A DNA stretch of 64,000 nucleotides from assembly GCF_027244095.1 (NCBI RefSeq), contig NC_069660.1, positions 288,570,863-288,634,862 of the forward strand, written 5' to 3'. A program made the translations under genes and the position numbers. The notes beneath the pieces are model-generated. The model searched no databases. It had not been told where the DNA came from and was given only the letters and a program-made list of their open reading frames with translations. Positions 58,001 to 64,000 of this stretch are shown here, one piece after another. Origin of the DNA: Hemicordylus capensis (lineage: Eukaryota > Chordata > Lepidosauria > Squamata > Cordylidae). The stretch's first letter is position 1. Each line of letters starts with the position of its first letter.

Positions 58001-60457
58001 TCCAGTCACTGATCCTTCTATTACAGTATGTTTTGTTTTCCCCTCAGTTGTGCACACCATCACTTGTGCACCTCAGCAGTAAAACATGATTGCTGTGCAT
58101 CAAACTAAAATATTGGGGGTTTTGTCTGCAGGAGGATTATATCAGCTGCCATTTTTCAAAGTAATTGCCTTTAATTAAACTAAAAGCCTTTTAATTTGGA
58201 TTGCATTGACAGTTCGCACAGCAGGAATGCCTGGAATCTATTGCTGACTAAATCAGATATTATGGGATGTCTCAGTAAGATGAGCAAGGGAAAATGATAA
58301 ATGCTTTCCTTTCCTTTAAATGCCAATTAATGTTGGAATGTAGTGAAATCTCTTCTGTATGAGAGCTGAAACAACTCCAGCTGGACATTTAGGTATTTAA
58401 TGTATGTATTTGAAGTCCCAAAGTTAATTTCCACATTTTTTTATTTTATTGAAATTACTAAGGGTATGGCAGCAAGGTTTACAGACATTTAAAAAAAAAT
58501 TATGCTCTGACGGTAGGTGAAATATTTTTTCATAATTTATTGAAGATTTTTATAAGAAAAATTCCAATAAAGGTGGCCAGAAAGGAAGCCTAATTTACAT
58601 TAGTGCTTTTCAACTAACAGTGAAAATAAATATATATCAAGCCAAGCTGGTAAAATGTATGAGTGGGAATTTCTCATTACTGCAGTGCTGGCTTCCCTAT
58701 ATAGGCAACCTAGGAGGTCTCCTAGAGCACCAGATTTTAAGGGGTGCCTCCGCCACCCTGTGACAGCTCACGATGGTTTCTATGAAGCAGTGCTGTTGGC
58801 GGGGGTAGAGGCTGTGCGTGTGTTTTGGTTTCTCTCCCCCCCCACCCCTCTGCCCTGGCTGCCTCTTTGTTTCTCTTCACATCCTCCCCAGCTTTAACTT
58901 GTCAGGATGTCAGCCAGTACCATCTGACTATTGCCAACTTGTGTTAAAATAAAACCAGAGATGTTCCCACATTCACTCTGGAAACTCCGTTTCAAACAAG
59001 ATTCTCAAAACTAGCTTGGGAGTATAGCTGGTTTTGTTTTAACTAGGTTGGTGATGGTCAGACGTGATGCCAAAAATGGACAGAAGATGCTTAGGGAACA
59101 GCACTCATGATCCTGGTTCTTAAACCCTAGTTTTGTGTTGAATCTGAAATTGGCTAGAAAGGATACATCTGTCTAATAAGCTGCAACCTGTTTCCTTCAT
59201 ATTAATCTTGTCTACATGCCTACAACATTTGCCCATCTCTTTGTTCTGCTATTAGTAGTCCCACTCCAGGGACTACTTCATGACTGCTGCCTTTGTGGTG
59301 ATGGACAGAGTTATTGCTACCAATGGGAGTTTTGTCATTAATTGTTAGCAGAATTTGTTTCCTTCTCTGTCATCTTACCTCCTCAAACTGTATCCCTACT
59401 TCCAGGTAAACGTATACACCATTTCTGTGAAACCTTTCCACTTGCTCATTTTTTACATTTGGGTCTATTTCTCCAGCTTAATCCTCGAGAGAAAGCAGCT
59501 ATGAACTACAATCAAAAATTGAAAGAAAAATTCCAGCACCATCCCCAGATCAAACGTATAGCTCGCCATCGTCACTTGCCAAAGGTCATCTATAGCCAGG
59601 CCAAGGAGTTACACATCATGAGAGAAGCTCGTCGGCGAAAGTATACTTGTTTTTATTTTACCATGTTAGATTGCATGCTGTGCTGATCCATGGCCAGTTA
59701 GGCAGCTCTACTTCTAAACAGATTTAGAAGAAACTGGGTAAAATGAAGGCCAGTTCAGGACTGGAACTGCCTAAACAGGCTGTGGGATCTCATCACCTGA
59801 ACTTAAAAAAAAAAAAAAAAACTGGAAAGGAATCTATTGAGAAGGCTTTATTTATTGGATATCTTTCTAAGGGGAAGAAGTTGAACTATGGTCTGCTTCT
59901 AGTCCTGATTCTGTAGTAATATTTTTATTTGCTGGATTCTGCAATTGAATTGACTGAGTCAGAGGATAGAAAAGGCAGGCCAGTTTGGAGGTAATTATTC
60001 CTTATATTCAAGAGCCAGTGAGAAAGAGCAGGGTGTGTCCCTTTTCTTCTCCGTACAGTTCTCTAAATTGATGGAAGAAACATTTGGTGAAACTGAATAC
60101 TGAAAATCTATTTTTCTGCATTCTTTTTTTAAAATGTGGTTGACTTGAAAGGAACCACTTAAAATGAGTTTCTGTCTAAGATTATGGTTTAGCAGACAAA
60201 CTGATAGTGTTCCAGATATATCAAGTTATTTTCAGTATATTATGCAATTTACAATCAGTGGAATAGTTGTAATATGAAGCTAAGCAATTGTACCCTTGTT
60301 TATATGTTTTACTGCTTCTGGTTGAAATTGTTAATCTTGTTTTGATTTTTTTTTTTTTGTTCATTCTAGGGAACTGAACCGCCAGAAACATAGCAAACCT
60401 GGATCTGTACCACTTGTATCAGAGAAGAAGAAACATATTGTGGCTGTAGTTAAATAA
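19051..60457 (+). CDS. DCAF13: DCAF13 (WDSOF1), WD40/Sof1 ribosome-biogenesis factor and CUL4 adaptor (complete, 11 coding exons)
   Basis: This nucleolar protein of the small-subunit processome is needed for 18S rRNA processing and is also a substrate receptor of CUL4-DDB1 ligases. Coding exons: 19051-19120, 21319-21518, 22400-22507, 23894-23983, 24649-24804, 29693-29770, 31554-31636, 33534-33698, 43627-43762, 59477-59640, 60370-60457. They sum to 1,338 bases (445 codons plus TAA), the human length, all in phase with GT-AG introns. The start [17 protein letters not shown] matches the family. WD blades include [29 protein letters not shown] and [23 protein letters not shown] and FDMR segments fit the D-x-R type DDB1-contact motif. 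The basic Sof1 domain ([27 protein letters not shown]) ends the protein. No breaks are seen. Confidence 0.98.
19121..20660. other. DCAF13 intron 1, left part
   Basis: No recognised repeat. Two copies of a 33-base motif (cagaaacgccac...ccacagt) lie at about 20487-20519 and 20550-20582, with a weaker echo near 20948-20978. Confidence 0.55.
20661..20935 (-). mobile_element. L2-tailed SINE
   Basis: Minus-strand copy of a 230-250 bp unit with body gcagggggagtaactggccc and agattgtgagccctttgggg, tail gccaccctgagctatttttgg and a TTTA/TCTA-rich end. The same unit is at 47251-47494 and 52054-52310. The tail matches the L2 3' end. Confidence 0.75.
21319..21518 (+). CDS. DCAF13: DCAF13 coding exon 2
   Basis: After ctttctcttag; completes Val and encodes [17 protein letters not shown]... 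to SGACDGE before gtaaat. Confidence 0.97.
21519..22399. other. DCAF13 intron 2, nothing recognised
   Basis: No coding frame or named repeat. Confidence 0.6.
22400..22507 (+). CDS. DCAF13: DCAF13 coding exon 3
   Basis: Encodes [20 protein letters not shown] and [10 protein letters not shown], phase 0 to 0; donor gtaagt. Confidence 0.97.
22508..23893. other. DCAF13 intron 3, nothing firmly recognised
   Basis: A short stretch near 23765-23835 (gagtaagtctgattgaac...gcataggattg) resembles a common reptile repeat but is too short to assign. Confidence 0.5.
23894..23983 (+). CDS. DCAF13: DCAF13 coding exon 4
   Basis: Encodes [18 protein letters not shown] and [12 protein letters not shown]. The acceptor is unusual: a run of ten A residues (23883-23892) separates the pyrimidine tract from the AG. 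Confidence 0.97.
23984..24648. other. DCAF13 intron 4, nothing recognised
   Basis: AT-rich sequence with no named element. Confidence 0.6.
24649..24804 (+). CDS. DCAF13: DCAF13 coding exon 5
   Basis: Encodes [32 protein letters not shown] and [11 protein letters not shown]; donor gtaatt. Confidence 0.97.
24866..25128 (-). mobile_element. Sauria-type SINE (tRNA head, Bov-B-like tail)
   Basis: On the minus strand a tRNA-like head with gcagcggggaagtaatttgc and a B box GGTTTGAATCC is followed by a body and the tail gtcgacaccgactcgacagc. That tail matches the 3' end of the Bov-B copy at 3484-4512. The architecture is that described for squamate Sauria SINEs. A 15-base internal duplication (ccatagtctgggaaa) is present. 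Confidence 0.85.
25295..25473 (-). mobile_element. tRNA(Ala)-headed SINE with CR1-like tail
   Basis: The minus-strand head GCTCAGTGGCAGAGCATCTG, then TTTGCATGC, matches tRNA-Ala. The tail (ctgactcggtatatggcagc in reverse) resembles the CR1 3' terminus. This is the best-preserved member of the tRNA-headed type here. Confidence 0.82.
25530..28575 (+). mobile_element. CR1 LINE, long but internally deleted and broken
   Basis: Parts in order: 5' region; an ORF1-like zone with paired cysteines and a coiled segment ([20 protein letters not shown], near 25800-25890); the endonuclease start (about 26740-27000); then, after an internal deletion, RT blocks at 27085-27620 ([41 protein letters not shown]). 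The catalytic box reads FAND at 27602-27613 rather than FADD. The C-terminal region (28050-28400) and CR1 3' terminus follow. Many frame breaks make it inactive. Confidence 0.88.
28576..28680 (-). mobile_element. Truncated 5S-type SINE head abutting the CR1 end
   Basis: Minus-strand sequence gctagtcttgtggtaacaag, then tgctaagcagggaccaccc and tgaatgggagactacatg, equals the first third of the 5S-headed SINEs. It starts directly at the CR1 3' end. A full copy follows at 28698. Confidence 0.7.
28698..29004 (-). mobile_element. 5S rRNA-headed SINE with CR1-like tail
   Basis: Full-length minus-strand copy of about 305 bp: a head with a degraded 5S segment (diverged here from ctaagcagggtctgcc), a tRNA-like middle (tgcagaaggttcc), a body, and the tail ggtctgactcagtataaggg. 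Confidence 0.82.
29005..29692. other. DCAF13 intron 5, right end, nothing recognised
   Basis: No named element. Confidence 0.55.
29693..29770 (+). CDS. DCAF13: DCAF13 coding exon 6
   Basis: Encodes [20 protein letters not shown] and STALKK; acceptor ttttttcag, donor gtgatg. Contains the YDMR segment. Confidence 0.96.
29771..31553. other. DCAF13 intron 6, mostly unrecognised
   Basis: A short DNA-transposon-like piece lies near 30280-30345 (acctgggagtatgacctgttgaac). An L2-tail fragment lies at about 31105-31210. The rest is unassigned. Confidence 0.5.
31554..31636 (+). CDS. DCAF13: DCAF13 coding exon 7
   Basis: Encodes [20 protein letters not shown] and TAANEDY, ending AA before gtaagg (split Asn). 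Confidence 0.97.
31800..31960 (+). mobile_element. L2 LINE 3' terminus
   Basis: Plus-strand tail aaaccgccctgagccttttg, gaagggcagtataaaagt, then a TTTA repeat; the canonical L2-type end seen throughout this window. Confidence 0.75.
31961..32540 (-). mobile_element. Old L2 LINE fragment, opposite orientation
   Basis: Segments such as ctaagagacccaggttcc...ggtttaggggtttacaaac correspond to ctaaggtaacctggacctaagcc...gggctttaaagg in the L2 copy at 5893-6850. It is heavily diverged, so older than that copy. Confidence 0.6.
32580..32692. mobile_element. MITE fragment of the 'ttagagrgaaca' family
   Basis: Shares ccttcctgattcaa, gggatctaaaat and actgagtggac with the complete element at 54049-54247 and ends in cttagaggaaacactg. 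Confidence 0.65.
33534..33698 (+). CDS. DCAF13: DCAF13 coding exon 8
   Basis: Encodes [20 protein letters not shown] and [20 protein letters not shown], ending AG before gttagt. Contains the FDMR segment. Confidence 0.97.
33699..34680. other. DCAF13 intron 8, left part, nothing recognised
   Basis: No named element. Confidence 0.55.
34681..35050 (+). other. GC-rich island in DCAF13 intron 8 with a consensus splice donor
   Basis: About 370 bases of GC-rich sequence in an AT-rich intron, open in one plus frame at 34756-35007 and ending ctggaggtaagt. It has no recognised domain. It could be the 5' end of an unidentified retroelement, a retroposed 5' UTR, or an alternative exon. Confidence 0.35.
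35060..35970. other. DCAF13 intron 8, nothing recognised
   Basis: No named element. Confidence 0.55.
35975..36085 (-). mobile_element. L2-tailed SINE fragment
   Basis: Contains tttatataccacttttcaac and caaagggctcacaatctaaa, the ends of the SINE unit at 52054-52310. Confidence 0.55.
36600..36985 (-). mobile_element. L2 LINE 3' fragment
   Basis: Tail ataccgcctgatatgtacac plus a minus-strand frame with [20 protein letters not shown], the C-terminus of the L2 protein. A close relative at 52870-53860 carries a GC-rich insert. Confidence 0.8.
37271..37560 (+). mobile_element. 5S rRNA-headed SINE with CR1-like tail (reference copy)
   Basis: The clearest copy. A leader gagctggtcttgtggtagca is followed by a 5S rRNA promoter-like block (ctaagcagggtctgccctgg, then tgaatgggagac), a tRNA-like B-box half (agaaggtttcaagttccc), a body (ctgccagtctgtgaagacaa) and the tail tctgacccggtatatggcag with cctatgttcct. 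The first block matches vertebrate 5S rRNA around its A-box, intermediate element and C-box. Confidence 0.88.
37991..38200 (+). mobile_element. MIR-like CORE-SINE
   Basis: tRNA-like head gtggtgtagtggttagaatg with B box aagttcaaatc, a core agctgggtgactctggacca and cacagggttgctgtgagga, and an L2-like end gagcgggatataaatg. It is inserted in the DIRS-like fossil. Confidence 0.82.
39951..40257 (-). mobile_element. 5S rRNA-headed SINE inserted in the DIRS-like element
   Basis: Full-length minus-strand copy running from the tail cataggaatctgccttatac to the head ggtagcaagcatgaattgtc. The tRNA-like half ctgcatgcagaaggttccaa is well kept. Confidence 0.85.
42433..42590 (+). mobile_element. 5S/tRNA-type SINE, 5'-truncated
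   Basis: Begins at the tRNA-like half (aaggttccaagttccc) and runs to the CR1-like end agcatcctatgttcctatg. Confidence 0.8.
42955..43186 (-). mobile_element. MIR-like CORE-SINE
   Basis: Minus-strand copy of the unit at 37991-38200: end tatattccgctcttcctt, core cccagagtcacccagtgag, head aaccatgataccacactggc. Confidence 0.8.
43627..43762 (+). CDS. DCAF13: DCAF13 coding exon 9
   Basis: Encodes [36 protein letters not shown]; acceptor gatttctttccag, donor gtaagt. Confidence 0.97.
44073..44208. mobile_element. hAT MITE, 136 bp, with perfect 8-bp duplication
   Basis: The ends cagggatggggaaccttgg and ccaaggttccccatccttg are inverted. The 8-bp duplication gcctagga is at 44065-44072 and 44209-44216. 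Both arms hold an ACTACAACTCCCATAATCC-like motif. Confidence 0.9.
44217..46040. other. DCAF13 intron 9, left part
   Basis: An L2-tail scrap lies at 44445-44500 (ataccgcctgatatgtacat). Otherwise nothing recognised. Overlapping open frames at 45012-45348 lack domains. Confidence 0.5.
46043..46096. repeat. Compound (CT)n(TA)n microsatellite
   Basis: About 15 CT units run directly into about 9 TA units. Confidence 0.95.
47251..47494 (+). mobile_element. L2-tailed SINE inside CR1
   Basis: Plus-strand copy: agcagggggagagtaactgg, agattgtgagccctttgggg, aaaccaccctgagccatttt, ending in aataaataataaat. Confidence 0.85.
47943..48167 (+). mobile_element. MIR-like CORE-SINE inside CR1
   Basis: Head ccaacgtggtgaagtggtta, B box gagttcaaatccc, core agctgggtgactgtgggcca, end agagcaggatataaat plus an AATT-rich tail. 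Confidence 0.85.
48606..49090. other. DCAF13 intron 9, nothing recognised
   Basis: Includes a G-run near 48942-48958. No named element. Confidence 0.5.
49114..52050 (-). mobile_element. R4/Dong-type LINE with restriction-like endonuclease
   Basis: Minus-strand frames in order: 51692-51399 (N-terminal, [20 protein letters not shown]), 51333-50857 (RT start, [17 protein letters not shown] and [17 protein letters not shown]), 50772-50149 (RT core, [15 protein letters not shown] and a YMDD box), 50135-49389 (C-terminal). The last holds a C-x2-C...H-x3-C finger ([17 protein letters not shown]), then RHDKV, typical of R2/R4-type elements. The 3' end abuts a TAA-rich tract (49091-49113), fitting Dong-like site preference. 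It is 5'-truncated with only a few breaks, so fairly young. Confidence 0.85.
52054..52310 (-). mobile_element. L2-tailed SINE
   Basis: Complete minus-strand copy from the TTTA-rich end and gatttctataccgcccttcc to the head gccagttactctccccctgc and ccagttagcagggg. It abuts the 5' end of the R4-type LINE. Confidence 0.85.
52320..52860. other. DCAF13 intron 9, nothing recognised
   Basis: No named element. Confidence 0.5.
52870..53860 (-). mobile_element. L2 LINE fragment split by a GC-rich insert
   Basis: The left piece (52880-53013, ctgcctgatatgtacatct) and the right piece (from about 53485, taattctaattaaaagct) are contiguous in the related copy at 36600-36985. The right piece contains a 24-base tandem duplication around 53626-53673 (accagatgggatgagctggt...). 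Confidence 0.75.
53014..53480. other. GC-rich insert of unknown origin within L2
   Basis: About 465 bases, very GC-rich (ggccggctgg-type repeats), ending in gtacgtttaggagaatt and a TATAGATA-rich tail. Open frames exist on both strands, as expected from composition. It is absent from the related L2 copy at 36600-36985. No terminal repeats are clear; it may be a retroposed copy with an AT tail. Confidence 0.5.
53886..54024. mobile_element. hAT MITE, 139 bp, with perfect 8-bp duplication
   Basis: Ends caggggttcccaacc and ggttaggaaccccctg; duplication ttctagag at 53878-53885 and 54025-54032. Nearly a full palindrome, with an ACTACAACTCCCATCAT-type motif in the left arm and its complement in the right. 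Confidence 0.92.
54049..54247. mobile_element. MITE of the 'tgttctctctaa' family
   Basis: Inverted ends gtgttctctctaa and ttagagagaacagtg, with an internal tail of gggatctaaaatgaactgag shared with 32580-32692. Confidence 0.75.
54558..54855 (-). mobile_element. 5S rRNA-headed SINE with CR1-like tail
   Basis: Full-length minus-strand copy: tail ggaacataggaagctgccat, body, 5S block (gcagaccctgcttagctaag), head gcttgctaccacaagaccag. Confidence 0.87.
55036..57121. mobile_element. hAT transposon, 2,086 bp, no transposase visible, GC-rich interior
   Basis: Ends CAGTGTTTCTCAACC and GGTTGAGAAACACTG are perfect inverted repeats, with subterminal ggaccgg repeats. The 8-bp duplication ctctaagc is perfect (55028-55035 and 57122-57129), splitting an L2-type tail. 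Inside lie an L2-tail scrap (about 55155-55320) and an 850-base GC-rich zone (about 56200-57050). That zone holds open frames of 110-162 codons on both strands and an E2F-like site ttcccgccaaaa at 56460-56471. No transposase motif is recognised, so it is non-autonomous. Confidence 0.9.
57403..57689. mobile_element. MITE of the 'ctggctgacatcct' family
   Basis: Left end actggctgacatcctaacaa and right end ttgttaggatgttggccaag are inverted. The internal AT/GC-balanced sequence is non-coding. Same family as 61646-61946. Confidence 0.7.
57711..57844. mobile_element. hAT-like MITE with ZNF143/THAP11-like motifs
   Basis: Near-palindrome: actgctccctctaac... and ...ttagagggcacact, flanked by direct repeats ggtgcagtcc (57701-57710 and 57845-57854). 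Arms share cccagatgttgt and ACTACAACTCCCAGAATCC. Same family as 17617-17748. Confidence 0.85.
57860..58890. other. DCAF13 intron 9, nothing recognised
   Basis: No named element; a pyrimidine-rich patch lies near 58830-58890. Confidence 0.5.
58900..59085. mobile_element. Imperfect foldback element
   Basis: Left arm ccatctgactattgccaac...aaaataaaaccag is complementary, with mismatches, to ctggttttgttttaac...ggttggtgatggtcagac. The superfamily is not assigned. Confidence 0.5.
59477..59640 (+). CDS. DCAF13: DCAF13 coding exon 10
   Basis: Start of the Sof1 domain: [46 protein letters not shown]; acceptor atttctccag, donor gtatac. Confidence 0.97.
59641..60369. other. DCAF13 intron 10, nothing recognised
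   Basis: Contains a poly-A run at about 59804-59820. No named element. Confidence 0.6.
60370..60457 (+). CDS. DCAF13: DCAF13 coding exon 11 (terminal)
   Basis: Completes the split Lys and encodes [20 protein letters not shown] and HIVAVVK, then TAA at 60455-60457. Acceptor: long T-run then gttcattctag. Confidence 0.97.
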
Positions 60458-60572
60458 TCATCTGTAGCATTACCAGTATTTGTGTGTTTAATTCTTAAGG
60501 ACATGTACATACTCACACTTTACTTTTTGCAAACTTCTCTTTGTGTGCCATTGTGAAATTATTCAATATTCA

Positions 60573-61000
60573 ATTAAAATTTGAAAACTGTGTAAAAAGA
60601 TTGGAAGAACCCTTATCCAGATCTGCTATTGATATACTGGTGACTAACTTTGTGAACTCCAGTGGGTTGATCAAACTTTACCTGGCTTGAAAAAGGCACA
60701 CAAGTGCTATCTTCACTACTGACGTACTAAAGATGATGATGAGCTGCCTCAGTATGTGACAAAAGGCTCTTCTGTTGCTGTATAACAGATTTAAGCATTC
60801 AGGTTGTCATTTCCGGAAGCATGTGCAGTGTTTTCAGATAATCTGGCAATCGAATCTCTCAGGTGTCTGCATACCATGTAACAGGGAACATTGCATCCTA
60901 CCATTTCCTGTAGCTTATGACTTGTGCTTCCCTTTTCTTCACATCAAAATAATAGGACGTTTTCAGTATGTGACATTAAAATGCATTTGTGTTGAATAAA
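60573..61000 (+). terminator. DCAF13 polyadenylation signals
   Basis: ATTAAA at 60573-60578 and AATAAA at 60995-61000 suggest a short and a longer 3' UTR (about 140 and 560 bases). Confidence 0.6.
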
Positions 61001-61174
61001 AACATTTAGCTGCTTAACTAAAACATGTGGCAGTTTGTAAACTTTGAAACAGAATAATATATGTAAGATTTGGGGTGTCATTAACAGCAAAGCGTTGATA
61101 TCCACTGTCATCTTATTTTATTTGTGCACAGCCAAAATTAGGTGACTTTAATTCCAAGCAGTTTCAGTGGAAGA

Positions 61175-61640
61175 AAGTTAAGTATTTTATTTATTTATTT
61201 GTTTGTTTGTTCAGTTTGTATACTGCCCTTCCAGAAAGGCTCAGGGTGGTTTACATTAAAACAAAACCATTAAAAATCAGTTAACTATTAAAACAAATTT
61301 AAAAAACAGTGTAAAACAATAATTAACAATTAAAACATAAAACAGTAATTAAACAATCAGAACAATTTAAAACCCTGAAAACCAGGTTACAACATTAAAA
61401 CCCATTAAAACACTTAATTAAAAGCCTGAGGTGAACAGGTGCATCTTTAAAGACTTTTAAAAAGCTGTCAGAGATGGGGAGGCTCTTGTTTCATTAGGGA
61501 GCGCATTCCAAAGCCTCGGGACAGCAGCGGAGAAGGCCTGTCCTGAGTAGCCACCAGACGAGTCGGTGGCGACTGCAGACTGTCTTCTCCTAATGATCTC
61601 AATTGGTGGTGGGGTTTGTAAGTAGCTTAACTTTCTCATA
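61175..61640 (-). mobile_element. L2 LINE 3' fragment
   Basis: Tail tactgcccttccagaaaggc and caccctgagcc in reverse; minus-strand frame [20 protein letters not shown] near the right end. Confidence 0.82.
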
Positions 61641-61645
61641 AAGAT

Positions 61646-61946
61646 CAGTGGCTGACATCCTGACTACCAAAGTGCATGTGTAAAGAAAGGGCTGTGGGGA
61701 CAAGTCTGGAGCTCACACACTACTCCCTTGAGTTCCTTTGCATGCACACTGTTGTGCAAACAAGCAAAACGTCCCTGCTCTGCATGCACCCTGGAAGCAA
61801 TCCAGAAGAAATGAAACATTTTGATGACCCTCAATGACATGCTTCCTCTCTTCCAGATCATGTCTGGAGTGCATGCAGGGGGACTAGGGGAGTTGCATGC
61901 AAGGCCCTCTTCACACATGCTTTGGTTGTCAGGATGCCAGCCAGTG
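61646..61946. mobile_element. MITE of the 'cagtggctgacatcct' family, best copy
   Basis: Ends cagtggctgacatcctgac and gtcaggatgccagccagtg are inverted repeats over about 19 bases. No clear target duplication. Open frame at 61664-62032 is incidental. Confidence 0.75.
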
Positions 61947-61949
61947 AAA

Positions 61950-62700
61950 CTCAAGTGTTTGATTGGTATACCTGGCTTTTTAAAAGTATGACGTTTTTGT
62001 GAAACCATCATATGAGGTATAGTGGTGTTCACTGAAATGCTCTACTTCTTCTGATGGATCCTTCCATATTTAGTGCCTTAACTTTAGTTTCACAGAGCGT
62101 AATTTTTTTCAAACATTGACATTCCTATAGCAGTCTGTGTTCAAGCAATCTTTCACAAAACATGAGACAAATCTTATCCAGTCTGCTATAAAATGCAGTC
62201 TTTAGTAGTTTTTTGTAACCGTAGCATTCAGCTATTATTTTGTAACCATAGCATTCTTATTTTGACTCCTCCACCACTCCTTTTCAGAAGCTCTGGATTT
62301 TTAATAGAATCAAAGCATTTTGATTGTCAGTTAGAAAAAGTTGGCCTCTGTTTAGATCAAGTCGAAGCCTGGTCAGTGGCTTAGGATCAGTCTTCAACTG
62401 GTAGCAGCCTACCTCGAAGGAACGGCATGCTCCTAGATTGGGATCAGAGCAATTTCTTTACTGAGGGCAGATCCCTGGGAAGTGTAGAGTAACCCCCATG
62501 TTGTCACACATGCAAATAGTGAAACAGTGCAAAAACTGCCTAGTAAGAGGAAATGTACCTTTCTCATAAATTCCATGCAGTCTTAATGAAGCCAGAGTTC
62601 CTGACACAAGAGTATTCAGTCTTAAAGATGGCCCCTGAGAAACAGGGAAATACTCCAGAATACAATCAAGGCAACGTTTCTAAATCGATTATGTAGATTT
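61950..62700. other. Intergenic, nothing recognised
   Basis: A 15-base near-duplicate (tttgtaaccgtagcattc / tttgtaaccatagcattc) lies at about 62213-62253. No named element. Confidence 0.5.
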
Positions 62701-63420
62701 GGGACAATAGCACCCTTTTGCACTGTGCTTCCTGTCAATCACCACCACCACACCACCCTCTCGATGTCCAGTATCTGGGATTCCCCCTATAAAAGGTCCT
62801 GCACCTTAAACATAAGTGCCAGGCCTGTGCAGTCAGGATTATCAAAACTGCTGATAGCACTGAGAAAGAGCATGGGAATGCCTGGGGATTGTAGTTCCAC
62901 CCACTGCTTTGGAAAACCCTTTATGTCTGGGGCCGTTCAAATCTTGCCAGGTGGAAGTCCCCTCCTTGGTATTGTTCACAAATCAGCAGATACAGGGACA
63001 GATATTAAGTTCTTCCTCACTCTCCATTTCATTTTCTTTGTCCTGCCTGTATCCCAACTCCTGGCAATGGCCAGGCTATTAGAGCCTTCATTCCTTCACT
63101 CCCCCTCCTTGACCTGACCTGTCCTGAGAGGTGCCTTCACAGCCCAATTCTACTGTTTACATTGTGCTTCTGCATTTTTGTAAATACCGTATTTTATGGA
63201 CTATAAGACTCACTTTTTTCCTCGAAAAATATCCGCCAAAATTCAGGTGCGTCTTATATGTTTTAACAGTTTAATATGTTAAAACTCTGAAAAACTGGAT
63301 TAAAATTAAGGTGCGTCTTATAGTCCGTAGCATCTTATAGTCCGTAAAATACGGTAAACGTTATCTCTTGTTTTGAAAAGCCTTTGTCTCTGAGTCTGTT
63401 GTTCCTCTGGGGCATTGTGG
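62700..63420 (+). mobile_element. Possible LTR-like remnant (fossil), interrupted by a MITE
   Basis: A TATA-box-like cctataaaagg near 62788 and, after about 400 bases not counting a MITE insertion, a polyA-signal-like and U5-like stretch (gttatctcttgttttg...) give an LTR-style layout. No coding parts are recognised. Family and age cannot be set; weak call. Confidence 0.25.
63185..63356. mobile_element. TA-flanked MITE (Tc1/mariner-like), 172 bp
   Basis: Ends taccgtattttatggactat and the complement of atagtccgtaaaatacggta, with TA at both edges. The right end repeats: the cttatagtccgta segment occurs twice in tandem. Family assignment is from the TA ends only. Confidence 0.8.
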
Positions 63421-64000
63421 AGTCCTGGGCAGAGGAGCCATTAGAGGAGGATCGGACATGGAACTGGCTAGCCCCATTAGAGGCTGAGGGGCAGATTTGT
63501 GGCATAGCTGTTGGCATAACTTCACGGTGTAGCTGTTGGCCCAGCAGGAAGCCAAATACCTGGCCCACAGAGAACACATCTGGAACTGAACTTAGGGGTG
63601 GGTGAAGTCCTATTGACCATGACGCCAGTCAGGAAGTAGAGCTGCCCTTGAAAAGAGAGGCTATGTTTGCCCGAAGGGTGGCTTATTGGCCAGTATTTGC
63701 AGAGGAAGAGGGGTACGGAGAATTCCAGAGAGAGGTTGGTCTCTGTTTCTGAGACTGGAAGAGTTGCCTGCAGAGGAAGAATGAAGACAATCCTCCTAGA
63801 AGGACTGTGCTACACACCATCAGGTGTCATTACAGTTGGAAGAGTGTGTGTGATGTCACATCCCTCCAGAGAGTAGAGAAGCTGAAGCCCAAGCTCCGCC
63901 CAAAGAGGCCAGAGAGCCACAGTTGCAGGGAAGGGGAGAGCCTGTTGTTGTTTGTACCCTGAATACAAGGATTTGTTTAGCTGAGTATACCCTGGAGTAT
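63421..64000. other. Intergenic, unassigned
   Basis: Moderately GC-rich sequence with open frames on both strands (63335-63876) and no recognised domain. It may continue the LTR-like remnant to its left. Confidence 0.4.

Noticed and set aside
61664-62032. 122-codon minus-strand frame
   Set aside because: Lies mostly inside a MITE and has no recognisable domain.

Overview
This is a nuclear window from a vertebrate, most likely a squamate reptile (lizard or snake). Three conserved single-copy genes lie in the order known from amniotes (human 8q22.3): the 3' end of CTHRC1 (+), all of SLC25A32 (-) and all of DCAF13 (+). The squamate call rests on the repeats. They include a Bov-B (RTE) LINE, a Sauria-type SINE sharing its tail, CR1, L2 and R4/Dong-type LINEs, a DIRS-like element, and many hAT miniature transposons. 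The species cannot be named from the sequence.

Layout. 1-1850: the last two CTHRC1 coding exons and the 3' UTR. 1850-5350: a repeat-rich spacer holding a Bov-B copy nested in a Tigger-like MITE, plus two short exon-like stretches (2058-2150, 4913-5047) of an unrecognised gene or gene relic. 5357-18022: SLC25A32, the mitochondrial folate/FAD carrier, with 7 coding exons on the minus strand that join in phase to 331 codons. 18023-19050: a head-to-head promoter with ETS, CArG, CCAAT and E-box motifs. 19051-60457: DCAF13, a WD40/Sof1 ribosome-biogenesis protein and CUL4 adaptor, with 11 coding exons that join in phase to 445 codons, the human length. 60458-64000: the DCAF13 3' end, an L2 fragment, MITEs and an LTR-like remnant; RIMS2 would be expected further right.

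Most of the DNA is intronic transposon debris. DCAF13 intron 5 holds a long CR1 copy; intron 8 a broken DIRS-like element; intron 9 a second CR1, an R4/Dong-type LINE, L2 pieces, and a 2.1-kb hAT element with a perfect 8-bp target-site duplication and a GC-rich interior. Several SINE families appear to borrow LINE tails: Sauria from Bov-B, a tRNA-headed and a 5S-rRNA-headed SINE from CR1, and another family from L2.

The two complete genes read cleanly, with consensus splice sites and no breaks. No CRISPR, operon, defence cassette or clearly new molecular system is visible. The best leads are the 5S/tRNA composite SINE with a CR1-like tail, the unrecognised exons before SLC25A32, the GC-rich cargo of the hAT element, ZNF143/THAP11-like motifs carried by MITEs, and a strong out-of-frame uORF overlapping the DCAF13 start.
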